From positions 1,612,001 through 1,676,000 of the forward strand of contig NZ_CP043329.1 of assembly GCF_008195825.1 (NCBI RefSeq): 64,000 bases of DNA, given 5' to 3'. Of the stretch, positions 17,839-27,052 are shown piece by piece (the stretch's first letter is position 1; the number at the start of each line of letters is the position of its first letter). A model generated the notes under the pieces. The model was not told the origin of the DNA and made no database searches. It saw only the letters and a program-made list of their open reading frames with translations. The position numbers and the translations under genes were made by a program. The stretch is from Pedobacter aquae. Lineage in GTDB: Bacteria; Bacteroidota; Bacteroidia; Sphingobacteriales; Sphingobacteriaceae.

Positions 17839-18190
17839 AACCTTCTTGGTGTAACCAGGACTTTTTAGCCAATAGCTCTTCTTCAGTTTCTCTAACGTCT
17901 TCATCATCCACACAGCAGTCTACCGGGCAAACTGCCGCACACTGTGGCTCATCATGAAAACCTTTACATTCTGTACATTTATCAGAAACTATATAGTAAA
18001 CTTCATCAGAAATTGCGCTTTGTACCTCATCAGCGTCAAGCGTTTCCCCTCCGCCAAAATCAATAATACCTTTTAAACTGGTTCCTTCAGAAAATTTCCA
18101 TGGTTGTCCGGCATCGTAAATAGCATTATTCGGGCATTCAGGCTCACATGCTCCGCAATTTATACACTCATCTGTAATTTTAATAGCCAT
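17837..18190 (-). CDS. 4Fe-4S dicluster ferredoxin
   Basis: A 117-residue electron carrier. The first cluster motif is CINCGACEPECPNNAIYDAG (residues 10-30). The second is CTECKGFHDEPQCAAVCPVDCC, with the longer spacing seen in YfhL/FdxA-type ferredoxins, about 70-95. The C-terminus is acidic. It is divergent from the LuxC-type acyl-CoA reductase. A TATATTTG box lies upstream near 18246-18253, but no good -33 TTG. Confidence 0.9.
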   Translation of the reverse strand: MAIKITDECINCGACEPECPNNAIYDAGQPWKFSEGTSLKGIIDFGGGETLDADEVQSAISDEVYYIVSDKCTECKGFHDEPQCAAVCPVDCCVDDEDVRETEEELLAKKSWLHQEG

Positions 18191-18284
18191 ATCTTATAAT
18201 ATCTTCAGTCTTAAACGTAGTTTTGTGTCTTCCAAAATTAAGCTGCAAATATAACACATTTACAGTATTAGAGTTTTAAAATCT

Positions 18285-19307
18285 ATGTCTAATTTTAATA
18301 AAGAGAAAAAAGCTGAGGCTTTGGTGACATTAGGAGCTTACATGCTTCAACCAGATGAGCAATTACAACAGCTTATTTTACAAGCCAAAAATAAAAATGG
18401 CTGGTTTACAGAGCGTGAAGTTAGCAATGCTGTTAAAGCTGTAGCGAGTTCTTTAAACACCGAAGACCTTGCTTATTGGCTCAATAATTATGAATTTAAT
18501 ACGAGTGCTAAAAAAATAGGGTTGGTTTTAGCAGGAAATATCCCTATGGTTGGTTTTCATGACATTATTTGCGTGTTATTGGCCGGGCATCATACACTCA
18601 TCAAATTATCTTCTCAGGATGATATGCTGATTCCTTACATCCTAAACAAATTGATAGAAATTGAACCTGAATTTAAGTCTCAAATCAGTTTTGTACACAG
18701 GTTAGAGAATTTTGATGCGATCATTGCTACCGGAAGTAATAATACTTCCAGATATTTCGAATATTATTTCTCTAAAGTACCGCATATCATCAGAAAAAAT
18801 AGAAATAGCATTGCTGTCTTATCTGGTAATGAATCTGAAACAGAACTTAAAGCTTTGGGAAAAGACATTTTGGATTTTTATGGTTTAGGATGCCGTAACG
18901 TTTCTAAAGTTTTAGTACCTAAAGACTATAATTTTATCCCGTTTTTTGAAGCGATAGAAGAATACAACACCATTATCAATCATCACAAATACCAAAACAA
19001 TTACGACTATAATAAATCTATCTATCTGGTAAACAAGGTGGAGCATTTAGATAATGGATTTTTATTGTTAACCAGAAATGAGCAATTAAGCTCTCCCCTT
19101 TCTGTTTTATATTTTGAAGAATATGATGATTTAAAAACCGCAGAAGTTTATATTAAGGAAAAAAGCGAGCAGATACAGGTAGTTATAACTCATTTAAATT
19201 TAGATATTCCGAATGCTAAAGCTAGCTTTGGAGAAAGCCAGCAGCCAAAGCTTTGGGATTATGCCGATGGTATTGATACCATGAAGTTTCTAGCCGCCTT
19301 AAATTGA
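18285..19307 (+). CDS. Acyl-CoA reductase, LuxC family
   Basis: A 340-residue protein resembling the LuxC acyl-CoA reductase domain (aldehyde dehydrogenase fold): AKKIGLVLAGNIPMVGFHDIICVLLAGHHTLIKLSSQD near 85-120 and the likely catalytic Cys in FYGLGCRNVSKVLVP near 205. The expected reaction is NADPH reduction of a long-chain acyl thioester to the aldehyde. No luxAB or luxD genes are present; the nearest gene is the divergent ferredoxin. The physiological product is unknown. Confidence 0.85.
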   Translation: MSNFNKEKKAEALVTLGAYMLQPDEQLQQLILQAKNKNGWFTEREVSNAVKAVASSLNTEDLAYWLNNYEFNTSAKKIGLVLAGNIPMVGFHDIICVLLAGHHTLIKLSSQDDMLIPYILNKLIEIEPEFKSQISFVHRLENFDAIIATGSNNTSRYFEYYFSKVPHIIRKNRNSIAVLSGNESETELKALGKDILDFYGLGCRNVSKVLVPKDYNFIPFFEAIEEYNTIINHHKYQNNYDYNKSIYLVNKVEHLDNGFLLLTRNEQLSSPLSVLYFEEYDDLKTAEVYIKEKSEQIQVVITHLNLDIPNAKASFGESQQPKLWDYADGIDTMKFLAALN

Positions 19308-19355
19308 TTTAAAAATAACCACCATCAGCAAACAAAAAATTTTAACTTTGAAACT

Positions 19356-19559
19356 ATGTATGTGATCAAAGTAAAAGGAGTGGCAAAAATACCGGATTAC
19401 GTACAACTACGTGACGAGAAATTTACCCTTCTTGCTTATTTTAGAATTGATAGACCGGATAAATCTTTAGAAAAGATAGGTTTAGGAGATAAAGCAGAAT
19501 ATATAATGAATATGGTAAAGGATTTGCCTTTTGGGCAGATTCTTAAATTAGATATCTAA
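19356..19559 (+). CDS. Small conserved hypothetical protein
   Basis: A 67-residue protein, MYVIKVKGVAKIPDYVQLRDE at the start and FGQILKLDI at the end, mixed alpha/beta and without signal or membrane segments. It stops four bases before the FtsE-like gene and is likely translated from the same mRNA. I do not recognise a family. A TAACTTTG box ends five bases before the ATG. Confidence 0.75.
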   Translation: MYVIKVKGVAKIPDYVQLRDEKFTLLAYFRIDRPDKSLEKIGLGDKAEYIMNMVKDLPFGQILKLDI

Positions 19560-19563
19560 CAAA

Positions 19564-20244
19564 ATGATTGGGAATACGGTAATACAACTTAATAATATTG
19601 ATATTTTTCAGCAAAAGCACTTGGTACTTTCTGGTGTAAATCTGGAAGTTAAAAGAGGCGAATTTGTTTACCTTATTGGACAAACCGGTTCCGGAAAAAG
19701 TAGTTTGCTTAAGATTATTTATGGCGATTTACATATCGCTAACGGAGATGGACATGCCGTAGGTTTTGAACTAAAGAGCCTTAAAGAACAAGATGTGCCT
19801 TTTTTAAGAAGAAAACTGGGTATTGTTTTTCAAGATTTTCAGTTATTAACAGACCGTACCATAGAAGAAAATCTTCAATTTGTACTTAAAGCAACCGGTT
19901 GGAAAGACAAAAACTTAATTGCAGAAAGAATTAAGGATGTTTTAGAAAAAGTTGGTTTACGTAGTAAAATGAAGAAAATGCCACATGAAATTTCTGGTGG
20001 CGAGCAACAAAGGGTAGTTATTGCAAGAGCCTTGTTAAACGACCCCGAGTTGATTTTAGCAGATGAGCCAACCGGCAACCTAGACCCAGAAACATCAGAA
20101 GAAATTATGATATTATTGAGGCAAATTAGCCAGTCTGGAACTGCAGTTTTAATGGCTACCCATGATTATCACATTATTAGAACCTTCCCTTCAAGAATTA
20201 TCAAATGTGAAAGCGGTAAAGTAGTTGAAGACGCTACCGTTTAA
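19564..20244 (+). CDS. ftsE: FtsE-like ABC ATPase
   Basis: A 226-residue ABC ATP-binding protein: Walker [10 protein letters not shown] (near 40), Q-loop VFQDFQLL, signature SGGEQQRV, Walker [15 protein letters not shown], and H-loop ATHDYH. The sequence is closest in style to FtsE, which with FtsX controls wall hydrolases at division. No ftsX is next to it, so the partner must be elsewhere. LolD-like export ATPases are the main alternative. Confidence 0.8.
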   Translation: MIGNTVIQLNNIDIFQQKHLVLSGVNLEVKRGEFVYLIGQTGSGKSSLLKIIYGDLHIANGDGHAVGFELKSLKEQDVPFLRRKLGIVFQDFQLLTDRTIEENLQFVLKATGWKDKNLIAERIKDVLEKVGLRSKMKKMPHEISGGEQQRVVIARALLNDPELILADEPTGNLDPETSEEIMILLRQISQSGTAVLMATHDYHIIRTFPSRIIKCESGKVVEDATV

Positions 20245-20364
20245 GCATTAGTAAATACCTAAAACAGCCAAAATGTAATTCTGCTAAAAACAGAACTGAC
20301 AGCTTGACTGTTTTTTTGCATCTGGCAAAGTTTTGGTAATTCGGTAAAATATTAGAATTATAAT

Positions 20365-20973
20365 ATGTTTAAGAAAAAGAAGACTGTGGAAAATCAAGAT
20401 ACTAACAAAATGACAGACAATACACAAGAATCTCAGGCAGAGAAAGAAGTAAGAGAAGAAATTGAGCAAGTAAACGAGGCCAGACAAAACCAAGTTGAAG
20501 AAAATATTGAAAGCGAAGAAATCTCTGAAGTAGATAAGTTAAAAGATGAAGTAGCTTCTTTAAACGATAAATATATTAGACTTTATGCAGAGTTTGATAA
20601 TTACAAACGCAGAACCACTAAAGAGCGTATAGACTTATTGCAAACTGCTGGTAAAGATGTAATTGTCTCTCTATTATCTGTTCTTGATGATTTTGAAAGA
20701 GCAGCTAAAGCTATGGAAACTGCGCAAGAAATAGAACCTGTTAAAGAAGGTGTTAATTTAGTGCATCACAAACTAAAATCTTTATTGGTGCAAAAAGGCT
20801 TAAAAGAAATGGAAGCTAAAGGTCAACCCTTTGATGCAGAAATACATGAAGCTATCACCAATATCCCTGCCCCTTCTGATGATTTAAAAGGAAAAGTGAT
20901 TGATGAGGTAGAAAAAGGATATTATTTAAATGACAAAGTAATACGCTTCGCTAAAGTAGTAGTTGGAGCATAA
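20365..20973 (+). CDS. grpE: Nucleotide exchange factor GrpE
   Basis: A 202-residue DnaK co-chaperone. An acidic, low-complexity start (to about 60) precedes a long coiled coil (EVDKLKDEVASLNDKYIRLYAEFDNYKRRTTKER) and the beta domain ending GKVIDEVEKGYYLNDKVIRFAKVVVG. A second Met (MTDNTQESQ) is a possible start. It is followed by dnaJ after 87 bases; dnaK is not in the window. Confidence 0.95.
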   Translation: MFKKKKTVENQDTNKMTDNTQESQAEKEVREEIEQVNEARQNQVEENIESEEISEVDKLKDEVASLNDKYIRLYAEFDNYKRRTTKERIDLLQTAGKDVIVSLLSVLDDFERAAKAMETAQEIEPVKEGVNLVHHKLKSLLVQKGLKEMEAKGQPFDAEIHEAITNIPAPSDDLKGKVIDEVEKGYYLNDKVIRFAKVVVGA

Positions 20974-21060
20974 GTTAAATTTTGAAGGATTGATTTTTAA
21001 GTGAATAAACACTTTTCAATAATTTAAAATCTATCATTCAATCATTCAACAAATAAATAC

Positions 21061-22218
21061 ATGAGTAAAAGAGATTATTACGATATACTTGGTGTTTCAA
21101 AAGGCGCATCTGCTGATGAGATAAAAAAAGCTTACAGAAAGTTGGCTATCAAATATCATCCAGATAAAAACCCTGATGATAAAGCGGCTGAAGATAAATT
21201 TAAAGAAGCGGCTGAAGCTTACGAAGTATTAAGTAATCCGGAGAAACGCCAGCGTTACGACCAATTTGGGCATGCAGGTGCGCAAGGAGGATTTGGCGGA
21301 GGCTATGGCGGTGGTGGTATGAATATGGAAGACATATTTAGCCAATTTGGAGATGTATTTGGTGGCGGTAGTCCTTTTGATAGTTTCTTTGGTGGCGGAG
21401 GGCAGTCTCGTGGCGGTAGAAGAGTACAACGTGGCAGTAACCTACGCATTAAAGTAAAACTCACCTTAGAAGAAATTGCTAATGGCGTAGAAAAGAAGGT
21501 TAAGGTTAATAAACAAGTTGTTTGTAATACTTGCGACGGAACTGGAGCTAAAGATAAAAGCTCTTTTAGTACTTGTAAAACTTGTGGTGGAAGTGGCGCT
21601 GTAAGAAGAGTTACCAATACCATTTTAGGGCAAATGCAAACAACCAGCACCTGCCCTACTTGTAATGGCGAGGGCTCTACCATTTCTTCTAAATGTAACA
21701 CCTGCCATGGCGATGGTGTTACCAGAGGCGAAGAAACTATCAGCATCAATATACCAGCTGGTGTAAGTGAAGGTATGCAATTAAGCATGGGCGGCAAAGG
21801 TAATGCGGCCCCTCGTGGAGGTGTACCAGGAGATTTAATTATCTTGATTGAGGAAGTGCCCCATGAAACCTTAAAAAGAGAAGGCATCAATATTATTTAC
21901 GATTTACATGTAAGCTTTGTAGATGCTGCCTTAGGTACAAGTGTAGAAATACCAACCATAGACGGTAAAGCAAGAATTAAATTAGAACCAGGTACACAAG
22001 GCGGAAAAATCCTCCGACTAAAAGGCAAAGGTATACCTGAAGTTAATTCTTACCACAAAGGAGACCAGTTGATACAAGTTAACATCTGGACACCAAAAAG
22101 CATAAACAATGAAGAAAGAGAGCTTTTAGAAAAATTAAGAGCTTCTGAAAATTTCAAACCAAATCCTGGAAAGAATGAGAAAAGTTTCTTCGACAGGATG
22201 AAAGAATACTTTGAGTAA
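21061..22218 (+). CDS. dnaJ: Chaperone protein DnaJ
   Basis: A 385-residue type I Hsp40. The J domain (1-70) has YHPDKNP with the HPD triad. A Gly/Phe region (75-125) follows. Four CxxCxGxG zinc repeats ([32 protein letters not shown]) lie about 155-220, then the substrate-binding C-terminal domains. It works with DnaK and GrpE in folding and heat shock. Confidence 0.97.
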   Translation: MSKRDYYDILGVSKGASADEIKKAYRKLAIKYHPDKNPDDKAAEDKFKEAAEAYEVLSNPEKRQRYDQFGHAGAQGGFGGGYGGGGMNMEDIFSQFGDVFGGGSPFDSFFGGGGQSRGGRRVQRGSNLRIKVKLTLEEIANGVEKKVKVNKQVVCNTCDGTGAKDKSSFSTCKTCGGSGAVRRVTNTILGQMQTTSTCPTCNGEGSTISSKCNTCHGDGVTRGEETISINIPAGVSEGMQLSMGGKGNAAPRGGVPGDLIILIEEVPHETLKREGINIIYDLHVSFVDAALGTSVEIPTIDGKARIKLEPGTQGGKILRLKGKGIPEVNSYHKGDQLIQVNIWTPKSINNEERELLEKLRASENFKPNPGKNEKSFFDRMKEYFE

Positions 22219-22231
22219 TATCAAAAAATCT

Positions 22232-22263
22232 AAAAAGCGAAATTTTAAAATTTCGCTTTTTTT
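22232..22263 (+). terminator. Terminator after dnaJ
   Basis: AAAAAGCGAAATTTT/AAAATTTCGCTTTTT hairpin just after dnaJ, followed by T's; near-symmetric. Confidence 0.85.
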
Positions 22264-22421
22264 ATGAACTCAATTAAATAAATCAGATTTTAGAAATCGA
22301 TTTAAATTAAAAATTAAGCACTTTTTTTCACTTTTGTATCTAAAATAATAGATGGCAGAAGCAACAATTTTTAATCAAAATTGTAACTTCATAAAATTAA
22401 AATAAAGAAACCACTCAAACT

Positions 22422-23860
22422 ATGCTTAAACCTATTATTACTGTTATAAGTGCTGTTGCAATATCGGCTGCCTTATATCAAAACCAACCAGAAACAAAAC
22501 CAGCTCTTACTCCGGTTAAATTACAGGAAAGTAAAAATTTTGGTCAAGCTGCTGCGCATTATAAAACCTATTGCGGTGGTTGCCATGGCGAGAATTTAAA
22601 TACTTTTATTGATAGAAAATGGAAGTACGGAAACACAAGAGCAGACATTTTTAAAGCTATAAAAAATGGTTATCCTGATGGCGGTATGCCCTCTTTCTCA
22701 GCCGCTTTTAAAGATAACGAAATCTATAATTTAGCCGACTACATTTTAGACAGACTTAAAAACGCTGATAAATATGCGGTATCGGCTAAGCCAAAATCTA
22801 ATGTTTTTAAAACAGAGAAGCTTAGCATTAGGTTAGACACAATTTATGCTGGCGGACAGTCGCCATGGTCTATTGCATTTTTACCGGGTGGAGATTTATT
22901 GGTTACTTACAAAGAAGCTAGCTTAAAAAGAATCTCTAAGGATAAAAAGCTACTGAAATTTCAGGTTTACCAGAAATTTTATCAGAAGGACAAGGTGGTT
23001 TAATGGATCTTTTATTACATCCAGAATTTGAGAAAAACCAAACACTTTATTTGTCTTATAATAAATTCAAGAAAGTTGACGGTAAAACGGTTTCTACCAC
23101 CGCTATTATGATGGCTAAATTAAGTGGAAACCAGCTTACAGAACAAAAAGATATTTTTGTTGCAGAGCCTTACCAATCAACAAGAAGACATTATGGTGCA
23201 AAAATGATATTTGCTAAAGACGGTTATCTTTATTTCTCTGTTGGAGAGCGTGGCGACCATGAAAAAAATCCTCAAAGTTTAGATAACAACAGTTTAGGTA
23301 AAATACATCGCATACATGCTGATGGTTCAATCCCTAAAGACAATCCTTTTTTGAGTGATAAAAAAGTAGTTCCATCAACTTACTCTTACGGACATAGAAA
23401 CCCTCAAGGCTTAGCTGTGAACCCTAAAAATGGCGAGATTATATCTCATGAACATGGCCCACGTGGAGGCGATGAGCTAAATCTAATTTTACCTAAAAAG
23501 AATTACGGCTGGCCTGTAATATCTTATGGTATCAATTATAATGGTACTATTCTTACCAACAGAACAGCTAAAGAAGGTATGGAACAACCCTTACATTACT
23601 GGGTGCCTTCTATCGCCCCAAGCGGATTAGCATTTGCAAATGGTAATATTTATAAAGGTTGGGATAATAATGTGATGATAGGCTCTCTAAAATATTCTTA
23701 TTTAAACCGCTGCGAACTTGTAAATAATAAAGTAGTTAAAGAAGAATTACTTTTTCAAAACATTGGCAGGGTTAGAGACGTAAGAACAAGTCCGGATGGT
23801 TATTTATATATAACAGTTGAAAATCCGGGGATTATTTATAAACTTGTTCCAGTCAACTAA
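22422..23860 (+). CDS. PQQ-type sugar dehydrogenase with N-terminal cytochrome c (frameshifted)
   Basis: An exported redox enzyme. The signal peptide (1-20) is followed by a cytochrome c domain with heme motif CGGCHG (near 51) and axial Met region GGMPSFSAAF. A glucose/sorbosone dehydrogenase beta-propeller then begins (DTIYAGGQSPWSIAFLPGGDLLVTYKE). Frame is lost after RISKDKK; the other frame continues TEISGLPEILSEGQGGLMDLLLHPEF and runs to 23860 with GERGDHEKNPQ, YSYGHRNPQGLAVNP and HEHGPRGGDELN (PQQ/Ca site). One extra A in the run 22944-22948 joins both parts into about 480 residues. Substrate unknown. Confidence 0.87.
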
Positions 23861-23872
23861 AACATATACTCC

Positions 23873-24774
23873 ATGTTAAGCATCAGAAATATTGTTAAGG
23901 AATATACAAAGCACCGAGCCCTAGACGATGTAAGTTTAGAAATCGAAAAAGGTAAAATATTTGGCTTACTAGGTCCAAATGGCGCTGGTAAAACTTCATT
24001 GATTAGAATTATTAACCAAATTACAGCGCCTGATAGTGGCGAGGTTTATTTTAATGGTGAAAAGCTAAATCCAGAACATATTAATAAAATTGGCTACTTA
24101 CCAGAAGAAAGAGGCCTTTATAAAAAATGGAAATTGGTGAACAGATGCTTTACTTAGCCCGTCTTAAGGGATTAAGTAAGGCTGATGCCATAAAAAGAAT
24201 AAAATTCTGGTTCGAAAAAATGGAGATGCAAACCTGGTGGAAGAAAAAAGTTGAAGATCTTTCTAAAGGAATGCAACAAAAAGTGCAGTTTGTAGCTACC
24301 GTACTTCACGATCCAGAATTAATCATTCTGGATGAACCTTTCTCGGGTTTTGACCCAGTTAATGCAGAAATCATAAAAGATGAAATTCTAGAGCTTAATA
24401 AAAAAGGAACTACCATCATATTCTCTACCCATAGGATGGAATCTGTGGAGCAACTATGTCATCATATTGCACTTATTCATAAATCTCATAAAATATTAGA
24501 CGGCAGCATTAAAGACATTAAAAATGCTTACCGTAACGAAACTTATAAAATACAATACGAGGGTAGTTTAAATCTTTCTCAACCTAGTAATTTCGAAGTT
24601 ATTCAAGAAGCTGTTCAAGATGAAACGCAAGAAATTACCATCAAATTAAACCTAGGAATTAAAACTAACGATGTATTATTAGAACTTATACCACAGGTTC
24701 AAATCAAGCATATGGAAGAAGTTATTCCTAGCATCAATGAAATTTTTATACAAAAAGTTACTGCATTAAACTAA
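23873..24774 (+). CDS. ABC exporter ATPase, NatA-like (frameshifted)
   Basis: ATP-binding subunit of the exporter whose permease follows. The first part has Walker A GLLGPNGAGKTSL and stops after GYLPEERGLYKKW. The second frame resumes as MEIGEQMLYLARLKG, with signature SKGMQQKVQFV, Walker B LIILDEPFSGFDP and H-loop STHRME. Adding one A to the A6 run at about 24121-24126 gives one ORF of about 300 residues. Six bases separate it from the permease gene. Confidence 0.9.
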
Positions 24775-24780
24775 GCCTTC

Positions 24781-26097
24781 ATGAAAAAAGTTTTTCTAAT
24801 TATCGAAAGAGAATACCTCAGCAGGGTAAAAAAGAAATCGTTCTTAATCCTTACTTTCTTAGTTCCTTCTTTATTTATTGCGATGTATGCAGCCGTATTC
24901 TTCATTTATAAAAGTGAAGGAGAAAGCAAAAAAAAGTTTTTAGTTTTAGATGAAAGTGGAATCTTTAAAAACGAATTTAAAAATTCTGAAACCACAACTT
25001 TCAAGTATACAGATGGAGATTATGCTGCCAACAAGAGTAAAATCAAAAACGAAAAGGATTTATTGTTACTCTACATTCCAAAAGACTACGCTTCTTCAAA
25101 TGATATAGAAATTTTATCGGCAAAAAAACCCGGACTTAGTTTACTTAATGATGTTGAAAAACAAATGGAAAACATCATCCAAAACAAAAAGCTTATAGCT
25201 GCCGGTATAGATACAGCTGTTCTTAAAAGTTCTAAAACTCAAATAAATATTAATGCAAAGCAGCTAACAGATGAAGGAGAAAAAGACTCTAATATAGGCG
25301 CAACTTATGTAGTGGGTTTTATATCCTCTTTTCTGATTTATCTTTCTCTTTTCATTTACGGAGCACAGGTTATGCGTGGTGTAATAGAAGAGAAAACCAA
25401 CAGAATTGTTGAAGTTATCGTTTCTTCCGTAAAGCCTTTCCAGCTGATGCTAGGTAAAATACTAGGTATTGGCGCAGTTGGTTTAACGCAATTTTTGTTA
25501 TGGATTATCTTATCAAGTACGATATCTATAGCTGCCGGTAAATTTTTGGCACCAGACCAAAAAGCTGTTACAACAGAAAAAGTTGATACTAAAGCCAGTG
25601 CTGCTAATGTAAATCCTATTAAAACACAAGAAAGTCCGGCTATAAAATTCATCAATGCTGCAAGCACTATTAACTTCACTTATATCATAGGTTCTTTCTT
25701 ATTTTATTTTATTGGAGGATACTTAATTTATAGCGCTTTATTTGCCGCCGTTGGCTCTGCTGTAGATAATGAAACCGAAACGCAGCAGTTTATGTTTCCT
25801 ATAACCTTACCGCTTATTTTTACTTTTATTGTTGGGATGAATGTGATTATCAATAATCCTGATGGACCTTTAGCATTTTGGCTGTCTATTATACCACTAA
25901 CCTCCCCTATTGCTATGATGATTAGAATTCCGTTTGGTGTACCAGCCTGGGAACTCATTTTATCAATTGTTTTATTAATAGCAGGTTTCGTTTTCACCAC
26001 TTGGATAGCATCTAGAATATACAGAGTAGGTATTTTAATGTATGGCAAAAAAGTTACTTATAAAGAACTAGCAAAATGGTTTTTCTACAAAGAATGA
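24781..26097 (+). CDS. ABC exporter permease, NatB-like (ABC-2 type)
   Basis: A 438-residue membrane protein of the ABC-2 family: one helix near 20-40, a large extracytoplasmic domain (about 45-175), then five or six helices from 178 to the end, including GAQVMRGVIEEKTNRIVEVIVSSVKPFQLMLGKILG, the family's coupling segment. With the ATPase before it, it probably exports an ion, drug or peptide; the substrate cannot be read from sequence. Confidence 0.9.
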   Translation: MKKVFLIIEREYLSRVKKKSFLILTFLVPSLFIAMYAAVFFIYKSEGESKKKFLVLDESGIFKNEFKNSETTTFKYTDGDYAANKSKIKNEKDLLLLYIPKDYASSNDIEILSAKKPGLSLLNDVEKQMENIIQNKKLIAAGIDTAVLKSSKTQININAKQLTDEGEKDSNIGATYVVGFISSFLIYLSLFIYGAQVMRGVIEEKTNRIVEVIVSSVKPFQLMLGKILGIGAVGLTQFLLWIILSSTISIAAGKFLAPDQKAVTTEKVDTKASAANVNPIKTQESPAIKFINAASTINFTYIIGSFLFYFIGGYLIYSALFAAVGSAVDNETETQQFMFPITLPLIFTFIVGMNVIINNPDGPLAFWLSIIPLTSPIAMMIRIPFGVPAWELILSIVLLIAGFVFTTWIASRIYRVGILMYGKKVTYKELAKWFFYKE

Positions 26098-26134
26098 TCA
26101 TTTTCAGTAATTCTTGACTTAATCTTATACAAAA

Positions 26135-27049
26135 ATGCTTTCTGCTGCTATAGATATTGGTACAAACACTTTTCATCTGCTTATTGGCGAAATAGAGGCT
26201 GGCAAAATAAAAGTTATTTACACTAAAACTATTGCAGTTAAACTAGGTGAAGGTGGGATTAATAAAAGAGAAATTATGCCTGCTGCTTACCAGCGAGGTT
26301 TAAAAGCCTTAGCCTATTTTGCAGAAGTACTAAAGGAATATGAAATTACACAGGTAAAAGCCACCGCAACTGCGGCTGTAAGAGACGCTTCAAACGGATT
26401 AAATTTCATAAACGACGTTTATGAGCTGTGTAAAATCCAAATTGAAATCATAAACGGTCATCAAGAAGCTTTATTCATTTATGAAGGCGCTAGAGCATCT
26501 GGAGCTATTGTAAATGAAAAATGCCTAGTTATGGATATTGGTGGCGGCAGTGTAGAGTTTATATTGTGTAACCAGCAAAAAGTTTTCTGGAAAAACAGTT
26601 ACCGTATTGGCGCAGCTAGGTTATTGGCAGATTTCTACCATCATGATCCTTTAGAAGAAAAAGACATCAACAACATCAATAATCACTTCATAAACAAATT
26701 AAAAGATTTAGAAGAGGCTTGTAAAGAACATCAACCTACAAAACTTATAGGTACCGCTGGTGCGTTTGACTCTTACCGAGAAATATTTACAGCCAGAGGT
26801 TTTATTAAACCTCATGATGATGTTTGGATAAGCTTAGAAAACCAGAAACTAGCTGATTTAATTGATGAGATTATAGCATCAAACCACAATCAAAGATCTC
26901 AAATAGAAGGTCTTATTCCTTTACGTGTAGATATGATTTTAATGGCTTCTATGATTGTTAAATACGTAATCAAAGAACTACAAATAGAGAAAATTATAGC
27001 TTGCGAATATGCCCTTAAAGAAGGTTTATTAACGCAACAAGCTCATTAA
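26135..27049 (+). CDS. Ppx/GppA-family phosphatase
   Basis: A 304-residue ASKHA-fold enzyme: AAIDIGTNTFHLLIGEIE at the start, KATATAAVRDASNG, and VMDIGGGSVEFILC near 132. Members split polyphosphate or pppGpp. The short length (no C-terminal HD domain) fits the Bacteroidota exopolyphosphatase type. It converges with the E1 dehydrogenase gene, with stops three bases apart. Confidence 0.9.
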   Translation: MLSAAIDIGTNTFHLLIGEIEAGKIKVIYTKTIAVKLGEGGINKREIMPAAYQRGLKALAYFAEVLKEYEITQVKATATAAVRDASNGLNFINDVYELCKIQIEIINGHQEALFIYEGARASGAIVNEKCLVMDIGGGSVEFILCNQQKVFWKNSYRIGAARLLADFYHHDPLEEKDINNINNHFINKLKDLEEACKEHQPTKLIGTAGAFDSYREIFTARGFIKPHDDVWISLENQKLADLIDEIIASNHNQRSQIEGLIPLRVDMILMASMIVKYVIKELQIEKIIACEYALKEGLLTQQAH

Positions 27050-27052
27050 TCT

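Noticed and set aside
18246-18253. Promoter of the ferredoxin gene (TATATTTG on minus strand)
   Set aside because: The -7 box is good, but no TTG lies 19-21 bases upstream; mentioned only with the gene.
22422-24774. Programmed frameshifting in the dehydrogenase and ABC genes
   Set aside because: Four similar one-base losses in nearby A/T runs, two of them with no slippery heptamer I can see, fit sequencing error better; kept only as a minor alternative.
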